A stretch of DNA of 64,000 nucleotides from Lachnospiraceae bacterium (GTDB lineage: Bacteria; Bacillota; Clostridia; Lachnospirales; Lachnospiraceae), in the NCBI GenBank assembly GCA_902363445.1, contig CABJAB010000002.1, positions 310,001 through 374,000 of the forward strand, in the 5' to 3' direction. Of this stretch, positions 44,364-53,600 are shown in pieces (position 1 is the stretch's first letter; each line of letters starts with the position of its first letter). The notes under the pieces are model-generated. The model did no database searches. It saw only the letters and a program-made list of their open reading frames with translations, and was not told where the DNA came from. The position numbers and the translations under genes were made by a program.

Positions 44364-45771
44364 AGAGATCCGCCTTGCGGGAGTCCTTTTCGTGCTGATG
44401 TTCATCGCGACCATCGGTTATTTTTCCTATTATGTCACGGCGAAGAGCAAGGATATCATCAACAGCTCTTATAATGCGAGACTTGATACATTTTCGGAAA
44501 AGATCGTGAGAGGGGAAATCCGCGGCAGCGGCGGAGAGGTGCTGGCTAAAACGGTGGAGGATGAAGAGGGGAATGAAACGAGGAGTTACCCTTATGAGAA
44601 CCTGTTTGCCCATGTGGTCGGATATTCTGCGTCCGGAAAGACTGGGCTGGAGTCGTCGGCGAACCAGTATCTTCTCACCTCCCACCTCAATGTTATTGAC
44701 CAGGTGAACAATGAACTGTCTGAGGTGAAGAGCCCTGCGGATAATGTGGTGACGACTCTTGACCCGTATCTGCAGCAGCTGGCATATGATGCATTAGGGG
44801 ATTATAAAGGAGCCTGTGTGATCCTGGAGCCCAGTACCGGAAAAATACTGGCAATGGTATCAAAGCCAGACTATGATCCAAATACGATATCCGCGGACTG
44901 GGAGTCTCTGATATCGGAAGAAAACCAGGACGCAAACCTTTTGAACCGGGCGACCCAGGGACTTTATCCGCCCGGCTCCACGTTCAAGCTTTTGACTACT
45001 CTGGAATATATCCGGGAGTACCCGGATACCTGGGAAAACTATCAGTTTGATTGTGAAGGTACACTTCCTTATGGAGATGCGGTCATGAGCTGTTACGACG
45101 GCCATGTACACGGCCATCTGAATCTGCGTCTGTCTTTGGCAAATTCCTGTAACTGTTCCTTTGCTACCGTCGGGCAGCAGCTGAATTTGGACAGTTTCCA
45201 TGCACTTTGCGACAGCTTTCTGTTCAACACGGAGCTTCCGCTGTCTATGGAGTATAAGGAGAGCTCCTTTGTCATGGACGGCACCTCGGGCCTGGCTGAA
45301 CGAGTGCAGACCTCCATCGGGCAGGGAAGGACCATGATATCCCCTATTCATAACGCGATGATTACGTCCGCGATCGCCAACGGAGGGACCATGATGTCGC
45401 CGTATTTGATCGACCGAGTGGAAAGCTCCGATGGTAAAATTGTCAAGCAGTTCATGCCCTCGTCTTATGGAAAGCTTTTATCTGCCTCAGAGGCAGAGAC
45501 CCTTACGGATTTTATGGTGGCTGTGGTAAATGAGGGGACCAGTCCTTCACTGCAGTCGGACGGCTATCAGGTAGCCGGAAAGACCGGTTCTGCGGAATTC
45601 AATTCCAATAAAGAAGACAGCCATGCCTGGTTTGTCGGTTTTGCTCCTGCGGAAAATCCGGAAATCGTCATCAGTATCATCTATGAGAACGGAGGGTTAG
45701 GCGGTTCCGTGGCTACAAAAGGAGCCAAGGCACTTTTTGAAGGATATTTTTCCAGAAAAAACGGACAATGA
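44206..45771 (+). CDS. Class B penicillin-binding protein (transpeptidase)
   Basis: 521 residues from the first ATG. A long charged cytoplasmic head (1-56) and one helix (about 57-79) precede the transpeptidase domain with S258-T-F-K261, SCN in LANSCNCSF, and KTG in VAGKTGSAEF. The dimerisation domain is short, as in SpoVD/PbpA-type clostridial proteins. The start is uncertain: ATG 44206 has a weak ribosome site; a TTG at 44221 or ATG at 44275 is possible. All overlap the SEDS gene, implying coupled synthesis of a glycosyltransferase-transpeptidase pair. Confidence 0.88.
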   Translation: MRLIELNRKKNRNEDDRPYTRKDMEKVRKALESQVKEEEEILQVEERTRKVNREIRLAGVLFVLMFIATIGYFSYYVTAKSKDIINSSYNARLDTFSEKIVRGEIRGSGGEVLAKTVEDEEGNETRSYPYENLFAHVVGYSASGKTGLESSANQYLLTSHLNVIDQVNNELSEVKSPADNVVTTLDPYLQQLAYDALGDYKGACVILEPSTGKILAMVSKPDYDPNTISADWESLISEENQDANLLNRATQGLYPPGSTFKLLTTLEYIREYPDTWENYQFDCEGTLPYGDAVMSCYDGHVHGHLNLRLSLANSCNCSFATVGQQLNLDSFHALCDSFLFNTELPLSMEYKESSFVMDGTSGLAERVQTSIGQGRTMISPIHNAMITSAIANGGTMMSPYLIDRVESSDGKIVKQFMPSSYGKLLSASEAETLTDFMVAVVNEGTSPSLQSDGYQVAGKTGSAEFNSNKEDSHAWFVGFAPAENPEIVISIIYENGGLGGSVATKGAKALFEGYFSRKNGQ

Positions 45772-45791
45772 TCACATGACAGCGGCGACCC

Positions 45792-45820
45792 TTGCACCTG
45801 TCTGCAAAATAGGGTATAAT
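45792..45820 (+). promoter_or_regulatory. Promoter of the Nudix gene
   Basis: TTGCAC (45792-45797), 17-bp spacer, TATAAT (45815-45820), 40 bp before the ATG. Confidence 0.85.
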
Positions 45821-45860
45821 CTCGTTAGAGCCAGACACACCAAGACCAGGAGGGATTGCA

Positions 45861-46313
45861 ATGATCGAAGCAACGAGCTGTGGCGGTGTGGTTATATTTC
45901 GCGGCAAAATTCTTGTCCTTTATAAGAATTATAAAAATAAATACGAGGGCTGGGTATTGCCGAAGGGAACTGTAGAAGCAGGAGAATCCTATGAGGAGAC
46001 GGCGCTGCGCGAAGTGAAAGAGGAAACGGGCGTTCAGGCATCCATTGTCAAATATATTGGGAAAAGCCAATATTCGTTCAATATTCCGCAGGATACTGTG
46101 GAAAAGGACGTGCATTGGTATCTGATGATGGCGGACAGCTATTACAGTAAACCACAACGGGAGGAATATTTTCTGGATTCCGGATATTATAAATTTTATG
46201 AAGCTTATCATCTCTTAAAATTTCAGAATGAAAAGCAAATCATGGAAAAAGCCTATCATGAGTATTTGGATCTGAAGAAAAGGAACCTCTGGAGCAGCAA
46301 AAGGAATGTTTAG
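45861..46313 (+). CDS. Nudix hydrolase
   Basis: 150 residues with a complete Nudix box from G36 to V58 (GTVEAGE, then REVKEETGV). Asymmetric Ap4A hydrolases and NTP sanitising enzymes share this size. Substrate unknown. AGGAGGGATTGCA precedes the ATG. Confidence 0.9.
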   Translation: MIEATSCGGVVIFRGKILVLYKNYKNKYEGWVLPKGTVEAGESYEETALREVKEETGVQASIVKYIGKSQYSFNIPQDTVEKDVHWYLMMADSYYSKPQREEYFLDSGYYKFYEAYHLLKFQNEKQIMEKAYHEYLDLKKRNLWSSKRNV

Positions 46314-46334
46314 AAGAAAATAGAACACAATAGA

Positions 46335-46366
46335 GAAGAGGATGTGGGAGCATCCTCTTCATTCCT
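46335..46366 (+). terminator. Terminator after the Nudix gene
   Basis: Perfect 10-bp stem GAAGAGGATG / CATCCTCTTC, loop TGGGAG, weak ATTCCTTT tail. Confidence 0.7.
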
Positions 46367-46436
46367 TTATGGGAAAAGAGAGCTTTGCGGGCTTGCCCAC
46401 ATTGATTTTTTTATGGATATTCAAAGGAGGGATTTT

Positions 46437-47960
46437 ATGGGAGCAGGAGCATCAGAAGAAAACAAGGGAGATGAGTTTTCCGGATTCTTGGAGAGGTGGA
46501 ATGCCCTTCAGACCGCCCTCACTCTTTTCGATTGGGACAATGAGACTCTGGCGCCGCCGGAAGCGGCGGACCGGACCGCGAAGGTCGTAGGAACGTTATC
46601 CGCCGCTTACCAGGAGCTTCTCGTGAAAGAAGAAACCGGAAAGCTTCTGGAGAAGGAGAAAAAAAAGGAAGGGCTTTCGGAAATCCAGAGGGCTGTTCTG
46701 AGACGGCTGGAAAAGGAGCGGGAAAAGCTGTCTGTCATCCCGCCGGACGAATACCGCCGTTTTTCGGAACTTACGGCTGTGTCTGTCAGCAAATGGAGCC
46801 AGGCAAAGAAAAGCGGCGATTTTAAAATATTTGCGCCGGTTTTGTCTGAAATCGTGGATACGAGAAAACGGTTTGCGTCGTATCGGAAAAAAGAGGGTGA
46901 GAAGCTTTATGACATTCTTCTTTCCGACTATGAAGAAGGATTTACGATGGAAATCCTGGATGGCTTTTTTGATCAGGTGAAAGCAGAGGTCGTGCCGCTT
47001 GTGAAGGCCGTAGCGGAAAAAAGCAAAAAGGAGCCTGTGGATTCCGGATTCCTTTTTCAGCCTTATGATATAAAAAAACAGAGGAGCTGGAACAGATGGC
47101 TGTCGGCTTATCTGGGGTTTGACTTTTCCAGGGGTGTGTTTGCGGAAAGTGAACACCCGTTTACGACCAGCCTTCATAAAGACGATGTGCGGATTACCAC
47201 ACATTATTATGAAGACAATCTGGAAAGTGCCATTTTTTCCACAATCCATGAGACAGGTCATGCGATATACGAACAGGGAAACGGCGACGAAGTGACGCAG
47301 ACTCCGGTCATGGGCGGAACGTGCGGCGTACATGAGTCACAGTCCAGATTTTATGAAAACATCCTGGGAAGAAGCAAGGCATTTTGGGAACCAATCTATG
47401 GAAGATTACAGGATCAGTTTCCGGAGCAGCTAAAAGACGTATCCTTAAATCAGTTTCTGCGGGCGATAAACCGTGCAGAGCCGGGGCTTATCCGGACTGA
47501 GGCCGATGAGCTTACCTATTGTCTCCATATCATCGTCCGGTATGAACTGGAGAAGAAGCTGATAGACGGGAGCCTTTCGGTGGAGCAGCTGCCGGAGGAA
47601 TGGGAACGGCTTTATGAAGAATATCTGGGGCTGAAGCCGGGCAGCTCTACGGAAGGAGTGCTCCAGGATATCCACTGGGCTATGGGAGAATTCGGCTATT
47701 TTCCTTCTTATGCCCTGGGAAATGCCATGGCGTCCCAGATATATCATCAGATGTCGAAGGAATTGGATGTAGAAAGCCTGCTGAAGAGCGGAGGACTGGC
47801 ACAGATCACCAAATATTTGAATCAACACATCCATAAGTTCGGCGCCGCCAGAAAAATGGACGAAGTGCTGCGGGATATGACAGGCGAGCCGTTCAATCCT
47901 CATTACTATATCGCCTATCTGAAGCATAAATATTCGGCACTCTATGGATTAGAACTATAG
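46437..47960 (+). CDS. M32-family metallocarboxypeptidase
   Basis: 507 residues, close to the family norm, starting at MGAGASEEN after AAAGGAGGG; a longer reading starting inside the preceding terminator is rejected. The zinc motif is H271-E-T-G-H275 in STIHETGHAIYEQG, with other family blocks HESQSRFYENILGRS and YCLHIIVRYELEKKLIDG. It removes C-terminal residues from peptides in the cytoplasm. Confidence 0.94.
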   Translation: MGAGASEENKGDEFSGFLERWNALQTALTLFDWDNETLAPPEAADRTAKVVGTLSAAYQELLVKEETGKLLEKEKKKEGLSEIQRAVLRRLEKEREKLSVIPPDEYRRFSELTAVSVSKWSQAKKSGDFKIFAPVLSEIVDTRKRFASYRKKEGEKLYDILLSDYEEGFTMEILDGFFDQVKAEVVPLVKAVAEKSKKEPVDSGFLFQPYDIKKQRSWNRWLSAYLGFDFSRGVFAESEHPFTTSLHKDDVRITTHYYEDNLESAIFSTIHETGHAIYEQGNGDEVTQTPVMGGTCGVHESQSRFYENILGRSKAFWEPIYGRLQDQFPEQLKDVSLNQFLRAINRAEPGLIRTEADELTYCLHIIVRYELEKKLIDGSLSVEQLPEEWERLYEEYLGLKPGSSTEGVLQDIHWAMGEFGYFPSYALGNAMASQIYHQMSKELDVESLLKSGGLAQITKYLNQHIHKFGAARKMDEVLRDMTGEPFNPHYYIAYLKHKYSALYGLEL

Positions 47961-48034
47961 AACATCGGGCAATCTACGGCCTGCGCGCGAAGCGGCGGGC
48001 CGCTGTCTCCGCCCATAGTGAAAGGAGGACTTAT

Positions 48035-48766
48035 ATGAAAATTACATATATTCATCACAGCAGCTTCTCCATTGAATTTTCCAACGCTGTCTTTTTGTTC
48101 GACTATTATGCAGGAGAGCTGCCGGAATTTTCCAAGGAGAAGGATATTTTCGTGCTGGCAAGCCATAAGCATGACGATCATTTCCGGGTGTCGGTGCTGT
48201 CCTTGTCTGAAATCTATCCAAATATCCATTTCCTCTTGTCAAAGGACATCCGGATGAACCGTGCCTATCTGGAGAGGAAAAAGGTTCCGGTTTCAGCGTA
48301 CGATAAGATTTCTTACATTGGAAAGAACTCTTCGGCGGAATTTATGGCAGGCGGCAGTGTCCTCCAGGTGGAGACGCTGGCCTCCACGGACGAGGGTGTG
48401 GCCTTTCTTCTGTCCTATGAGGGAAAAAGCCTGTATCACGCAGGGGATTTGAACTGGTGGACGTGGATTGGAGAGACAGAGGCTGAGTATGAGGATATGA
48501 CCAGGCGGTTCCAGGCTGAGATTCAGAAAATGGAAGGAAGACATTTTGATGCTGCTTTTGTTCCGCTGGATCCCAGACAAGAAGAACGGTATTGGTGGGG
48601 ATTTGACTATTTCATGAGGAAGACAGATACGGATGTTGTATTTCCCATGCATTTTCAAATGGATTATACGGTGATGGACCGTCTGCTGGAAGAGACGGCT
48701 TCCGAACCATACCGGGATAAGATAAAGAGAATCAGGAAAGAAGGAGAGACGTTTTTGATAGAATAA
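48035..48766 (+). CDS. MBL-fold metal-dependent hydrolase
   Basis: 243 residues. Metal motif HxHxDH at H44-K-H46-D-D48-H49, later His in LYHAGDLNWW and in FPMHFQMDY. Of the UlaG-like small MBL type; substrate unknown. GAAAGGAGG precedes the ATG. Confidence 0.87.
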   Translation: MKITYIHHSSFSIEFSNAVFLFDYYAGELPEFSKEKDIFVLASHKHDDHFRVSVLSLSEIYPNIHFLLSKDIRMNRAYLERKKVPVSAYDKISYIGKNSSAEFMAGGSVLQVETLASTDEGVAFLLSYEGKSLYHAGDLNWWTWIGETEAEYEDMTRRFQAEIQKMEGRHFDAAFVPLDPRQEERYWWGFDYFMRKTDTDVVFPMHFQMDYTVMDRLLEETASEPYRDKIKRIRKEGETFLIE

Positions 48767-48808
48767 AATAAAATTCTTCAGTGCAGTCCAAAGCAGAACA
48801 AAATAAAG

Positions 48809-48837
48809 ATGTCAAAAAATAGAAATTGTGTTATAAT
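48809..48837 (+). promoter_or_regulatory. Promoter of the riboswitch-LRR unit
   Basis: ATGTCA (48809-48814), 17-bp spacer, TATAAT (48832-48837), just upstream of the aptamer. Confidence 0.75.
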
Positions 48838-48864
48838 GTTAGGCATGTTAAAAATGAGGTTTTG

Positions 48865-49055
48865 ATAATTACGGTAAAGCCGCAGTATATTTTACAATAA
48901 ATAAAAAAATATTTACTATATGAGACGGGAAATCCGGTGTGAATCCGGAACAGTCACCTCTACTGTAATGCAGACAAAGGAATCGGTCCATTGGCAGGAA
49001 TGCTGAGAAGGGATTTCTGAGGAAGAAGCAGAGTCAGGATATCCGTTTAAACTGT
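48865..49055 (+). promoter_or_regulatory. Cobalamin riboswitch 1 (upstream of the LRR gene)
   Basis: GGGAAATCCGGTGTGAATCC, then CAGTCACCTCTACTGTAATG, CCATTGG, GAGAAGGG and a B12-box variant GAGTCAGGATATCCG at 49031-49045. Order and spacing match the cobalamin aptamer. It is followed by a terminator at 49081-49121. Confidence 0.9.
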
Positions 49056-49080
49056 TTTCCGGGATGAGGAAATAGATAGG

Positions 49081-49121
49081 GTCCTTTTCCGAGTTGTACT
49101 GGTAAAGGGCTTTTATTTTTT
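49081..49121 (+). terminator. Expression-platform terminator of riboswitch 1
   Basis: GTCCTTT..CC / GG..AAAGGGC stem followed by TTTTATTTTTT, ending 33 bases before the LRR start codon. Confidence 0.82.
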
Positions 49122-49153
49122 CGAAAAGCATATTCAAAGGGGATACGAAAGAT

Positions 49154-49969
49154 ATGCCAAAAAGACAAAGCGTGGCGGTGTTCACAGGTAAAATGGGAAA
49201 ATGCGCCGGAGAAAAAACACTGGAAATATTGAACTATGATGGTGTAGAAGCGGGCGCTCTTAAAAATAACATACGGTTAAAAAAACTGTTTCTGGGAGAA
49301 CGGGTGCAGATGATAGGTCGTCAGAGCTTTTTTTGCTGTACTGCCATGAACACGGCGGGGCTTGGACAGGTAAAACGAATCGGATCAGAGGCCTTTATGG
49401 GATGTTCAAAGCTAAAACAGATTGTGATACCAGGCACGGTAAAGCAGATGGGAACAGCTGTATTTAAAGAATGTAAGCGGATGGAAGAGGCGGTGTTTGA
49501 GAGAGAATCGGAAATTAAAGAGATTAAGACGGATACGTTTAATTATTGCCTTTCCCTAAAGCAGGTGCAGCTTCCACCGTTTTTGAAGGAAATACATACC
49601 AGGGCTTTTTGGAGATGCAAAGAGCTGAAGACAGTCTCATTTCCCAGGACATTGGAGATAATAGGAACGGAAGCGTTTTATCAGAACGGTTTTTTGAAGC
49701 TGGAATTGCCGTGTAGATTAAAAATAATAGAAGACAGTGCTTTTTTTAAATGCTCCGGGCTGGAGTATGTTCAAATTCCCGAGTCGGTGAAGAAGATTGG
49801 GAAATGGGTCTTTCATGGCTGTAACCGGCTGAAAGTGCTGGAGATTGCACATGAACCGGAATATATAGGCGATTGGATCATAAACCGGAGTGCGACTATC
49901 CGATGCAGAAAAGGAAGTACGGTGGATTTGTACTGTGATAAATTTGGATTTTCAAAAGAGTATTTATAG
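49154..49969 (+). CDS. BspA-type leucine-rich-repeat protein under a cobalamin riboswitch
   Basis: 271 residues made almost wholly of LRR_5/BspA repeats: RIGSEAFMGCSKLKQIVIP, EIHTRAFWRCKELKTVSFP, IIEDSAFFKCSGLEYVQIP, KIGKWVFHGCNRLKVLEI. No signal peptide, membrane helix or wall-anchoring motif is visible, which is unusual because most BspA-like proteins are surface exposed. AAAGGGGATACG precedes the ATG. Regulation by cobalamin is inferred from the riboswitch directly upstream. It is followed at once by a new promoter and two more riboswitches. Function unknown; protein-protein interaction is the usual role of the fold. Confidence 0.82.
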   Translation: MPKRQSVAVFTGKMGKCAGEKTLEILNYDGVEAGALKNNIRLKKLFLGERVQMIGRQSFFCCTAMNTAGLGQVKRIGSEAFMGCSKLKQIVIPGTVKQMGTAVFKECKRMEEAVFERESEIKEIKTDTFNYCLSLKQVQLPPFLKEIHTRAFWRCKELKTVSFPRTLEIIGTEAFYQNGFLKLELPCRLKIIEDSAFFKCSGLEYVQIPESVKKIGKWVFHGCNRLKVLEIAHEPEYIGDWIINRSATIRCRKGSTVDLYCDKFGFSKEYL

Positions 49970-49970
49970 A

Positions 49971-49999
49971 TTGACAATTTTTTACCGCTGGGATATAAT
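49971..49999 (+). promoter_or_regulatory. Promoter of the tandem-riboswitch operon
   Basis: Consensus TTGACA (49971-49976), 17-bp spacer, TATAAT (49994-49999), starting two bases after the LRR stop codon. Confidence 0.92.
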
Positions 50000-50059
50000 A
50001 CAACAAGGATGTTTGAGACGAGCTTATGGTTGATTCATCGACAATTGGATACGAACGAA

Positions 50060-50218
50060 AACGGTCTGCAGCCGGCGGGATATGCTGGATGCGATAATAG
50101 GAAAACCGGTGTGAATCCGGTACAGTACGATTGGTACTGCTGTAACGTGTGAACGGAGTCAGAGCCCTGCCGCAGGATTCCTGTATTTCTGGAAAGAAAT
50201 GGGCATTTGCAGACTGTT
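50060..50218 (+). promoter_or_regulatory. Cobalamin riboswitch 2 (first of a tandem pair)
   Basis: An 11-bp P1 (50060-50070 with 50208-50218, AACGGTCTGCA / TGCAGACTGTT) closes a core with ATAGGAAAACCGGTGTGAAT, CAGTACGATTGGTACTGCTG and B12 box GAGTCAGAGCCCTGCC. The peripheral part between core and B12 box is short compared with riboswitch 3, so it may be a different cobalamin class. Confidence 0.85.
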
Positions 50219-50244
50219 GGATAAGCATATACATAAAGTCATAG

Positions 50245-50277
50245 CCCCTTGCAGGAAGCACAGGGGATTTTTTATTT
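50245..50277 (+). terminator. Terminator after riboswitch 2
   Basis: CCCCT / AGGGG stem with a 12-base loop, followed by TTTTTTATTT. Confidence 0.75.
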
Positions 50278-50364
50278 CACAGGAAAGGATATCTTGTGAA
50301 ACAGGATTCTTTGTTCTGCACACAATGGAATTGAATTCCCGTATCGATGAAAACTGAATATGTG

Positions 50365-50518
50365 AACTGTAGCCGTTTTATTTCGGCAAGGAACCCGGTG
50401 CGAGTCCGGGACAGACTATCTCTACTGTGAGGAGGACGAAAAAAGCAGAATGCCACTGGAAATTTCCGGGAAGGCGCTTTGAGTAGGAGGAATCCGAGTC
50501 AGGACACAAATTACAGTT
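50365..50518 (+). promoter_or_regulatory. Cobalamin riboswitch 3 (second of a tandem pair)
   Basis: P1 AACTGTA / TACAGTT closes GGAACCCGGTGCGAGTCCGG, CTCTACTGTGAGGAGGACG, ATGCCACTGG, CCGGGAAGGCG and B12 box GAGTCAGGACAC. This is the standard long-form aptamer. A weak second promoter (TTGAAT, 18 bp, TGAATA at 50331-50360) might feed it independently. Confidence 0.94.
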
Positions 50519-50581
50519 ACAGAAATCGTAAGCATGGCGATTGAGTGATTCTCATCAGAGACATCCACTATTTGTTTTACC

Positions 50582-50605
50582 ATCTTCCGAAAGGAGGATT
50601 TTTTA
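50582..50605 (+). terminator. Terminator after riboswitch 3
   Basis: ATCTTCC / GGAGGAT stem with a GAAA loop and TTTTTTATT, 78 bases before the surface-protein start. Confidence 0.82.
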
Positions 50606-50682
50606 TTGCACAAGTGAGATATTTTGTCTTGTGAGATGAAAAGACTCCTTGCAGGAAAAGTAAAAAAGAGGGAGGAAATCAT

Positions 50683-53600
50683 GTGAAAAGCAGAAAGAAA
50701 AACAGATTTTTGAGACAGATGGCAGCCGTTCTCATGGCATTGTCCATGATCTGCCATTTGGGAATCTCCGCTTTTGCAGAAGAAAGCGGCAGTACTACTT
50801 ATATTTCAGCGGAGGGCAGCTCTGAAACGGTTCAATCTTCAGAAGAAGAGCTTCAGACGGAAAGTCCTTCGGATACATCCACAGAGGATACAAAGAAGGA
50901 AGAATCATCCTCTGAAAGTGTTTCGGCGGAAGAAAGTACTGAGGAAGAAAAATCCACTGAAACAGAAAGTTCCGAGCGAGAAAGCAGCACAGAAGCGGAA
51001 ACATCAGAAGAGGTTTCCACGATCGACCTGTATGCTTCACAAACGCCGGATTTGATCATCAGCAGCGCAGACGATTTTAAAGCGTTCCGTGATGAAGTGA
51101 ATGCGGGAAATGATTATGCAGGAAAGTGTGTTCAGCTGGCTGCGAACCTGGATCTGGAAGGAAGCGATGAGAATCAGTGGACTCCCATCAGCAGCTTCGC
51201 AGGAACTTTTGATGGAAATTATCATGTGATCAAGGGACTTTATATTAACGCCTCCGGAAGTTCCATGGGATTATTTGGAGCGGTTACATCGACAGGCGTT
51301 GTGAAGAATCTGACAGTAGACGGAGAAGTTCATAATACGTACAGTACCGGTTCCGCAGCCGGGATCGTGGCGGAGCTATCCGGCGGTATCTTGAACTGCC
51401 AGAATTATGCGTCGGTGAGCGGCGGATCTGGGGTGGCAGGCATAGCCGGATATACGTCCGGGACGATTGCCATTGAGGGCTGTGCGAACTTTGGAGACAT
51501 TTCAGCGGTCACCGGTTATGCGGGAGGCATCATCGGACGAGGTTTTGGAAGTGGAACCGTGAAGGACTGCTACAATCAGGGAGAGACCAGCTGTGGCGCG
51601 GCTAACGGCGGTATCGCCGGAATCGACCAGAGAAAGGGACTGTCTTTTGAAAACTGCTATAATGTGGGAACCGTTATCGACAGTAAAGGGAGTAACAACA
51701 AAATCGGGGCCCTTTCCGGTCAGGGCGGAACTTTTACCAACAGTTATTATCTGAGCGGGACTTACGCGCTGGCGGTGGGAGGCACCTCAGCCGATGCGGC
51801 GGAGACTGTAGTAAAGACCCAGGAGGAAATGAAAGCGGCAGAATTTACGGCCGCATTGAATGGGAGCGGAAGCGCTTTTGAACAGGACAGCACGAGCGTT
51901 CCCCTGGGAAATGGGTATCCTGTCCTTATCTGGCAGAAAACGGTGGACTGGACCTTTGCCAAGACGCCAGATCTGATCATCAGTACAATGGATGAATTGG
52001 AAGCTTTCCGTGATTCTGTTAACGCGGGAGATACTTATGAAGAGAAGTATGTACAGCTGGCGGCCAATCTGGACCTGGACGGAAAAGAGGCCAAACAATG
52101 GACTCCCATTAAAAAATTCGCGGGGACCTTTGACGGAAATGGTCATGTGATAAGTGGACTGTATATCAATGGTTCTTCCAGTGCCCAGGGCCTTTTCGGC
52201 GAAGTAACAGGACTCGTTGAAAACCTGACTGTAAAGGGAACGGTGACCGGAAGCAGCGCTGTGGGCGGACTCACGGGTAAACTCACCGGAGGAACTGTCC
52301 AGAATTGCCAGTGTTACGTAACGGTAACCGGGAGCAGCAATGTGGGCGGATTAGTCGGCACCATCAGCGTAGGTACCGTAATCTGCAGCGCCAACTTCGG
52401 AGATGTCAAAGGGACGACAGGGTATGTGGGCGGAATTGCGGCCCTGACGTCCGGGAATTATACCATTGAAAACTGCTATAATGCGGGAACGATAACGGGA
52501 CCTGCTTCCGTGGGAGGAATATCCAGCGGTTCCAGAAGCGGAAGCCCGGTACACACAAATTGCTATAACCGCGGCCAGGTCGTAGTGGCTTCAGGCGGAA
52601 GCGGAAGCTTGATAGGAGCCATATCCGGAAGTGGAAAAGGGACTCTTACCAATTGTTATTATCTGTCTGGTACGGCTGCAGGAGGCGCGAACAGTGCTGA
52701 TGCTGCCGGAGCTACGGCAGTGCGGAGCGCCGCGCAGATGACAGACGCATCGTTCCTCACGGAGCTGAATGGATCCGGATTCATGTACGTATCGGATTCT
52801 TCCGATACCCCTGTGAACGAAGGATATCCTGTGTTTGCATGGCAGTTGTCTGTGGATACCACTGAACCGGTGAAGCCCGGTTTTGTCGAGGCCTCTGAGT
52901 TTTCTGCCCAGCTGTCCGGTTATATTACGCAGCTGATCGACGGAGTCAGAACTCAAAATGGAATTGGAGCGGATCAGAGCCTTTTGGGCAGCGATGCCTG
53001 GATCAACAACGGAAGCAGTACCGGCACTGACTGGACTGCAATCTTAATGGGGCAGTACAGTTATTTTGACGAAGAAGGAAACAGGACGTATCTCTATGAC
53101 GACAACGGAGGATACGCCGCCTTCCTTTCTGCCCTGGAAAGCTATATTACAAATACCTATGCTTCAGGAAATGGAGAGCTGCATTGGGTTAAAGCTACGG
53201 AATGGCACAGGGCCTCACTGGCGATTCTGGCGATGGGCGGAGATCCTACGGCATTTGGCACTTATAACGGTGGTTCCATCGACCTGATCGCCGACGGTTC
53301 TTATAATTGTGTGACTTCAAAAGGACCCGGCGGCCAGGGGATAAACGGATGGATCTGGGGACTGATCGCCATCAATGCCATGGATTACTCCGTTCCGTCG
53401 AACGCGAAATATCCGGTGGATACGTTCATCACGGAAATTCTGAAGCTTCAGATAGCGGATGGAGTGAATGGCAATACTTATGGCGGCTGGGCCATGTCTG
53501 GCTCTGTTTCTGATCCGGACATCACGGCGATGGCCATTCAGGCTCTGGCCCCGTATTACAATACGGATATGGAATATACTTATTCCCTTAATGGAGAAAC

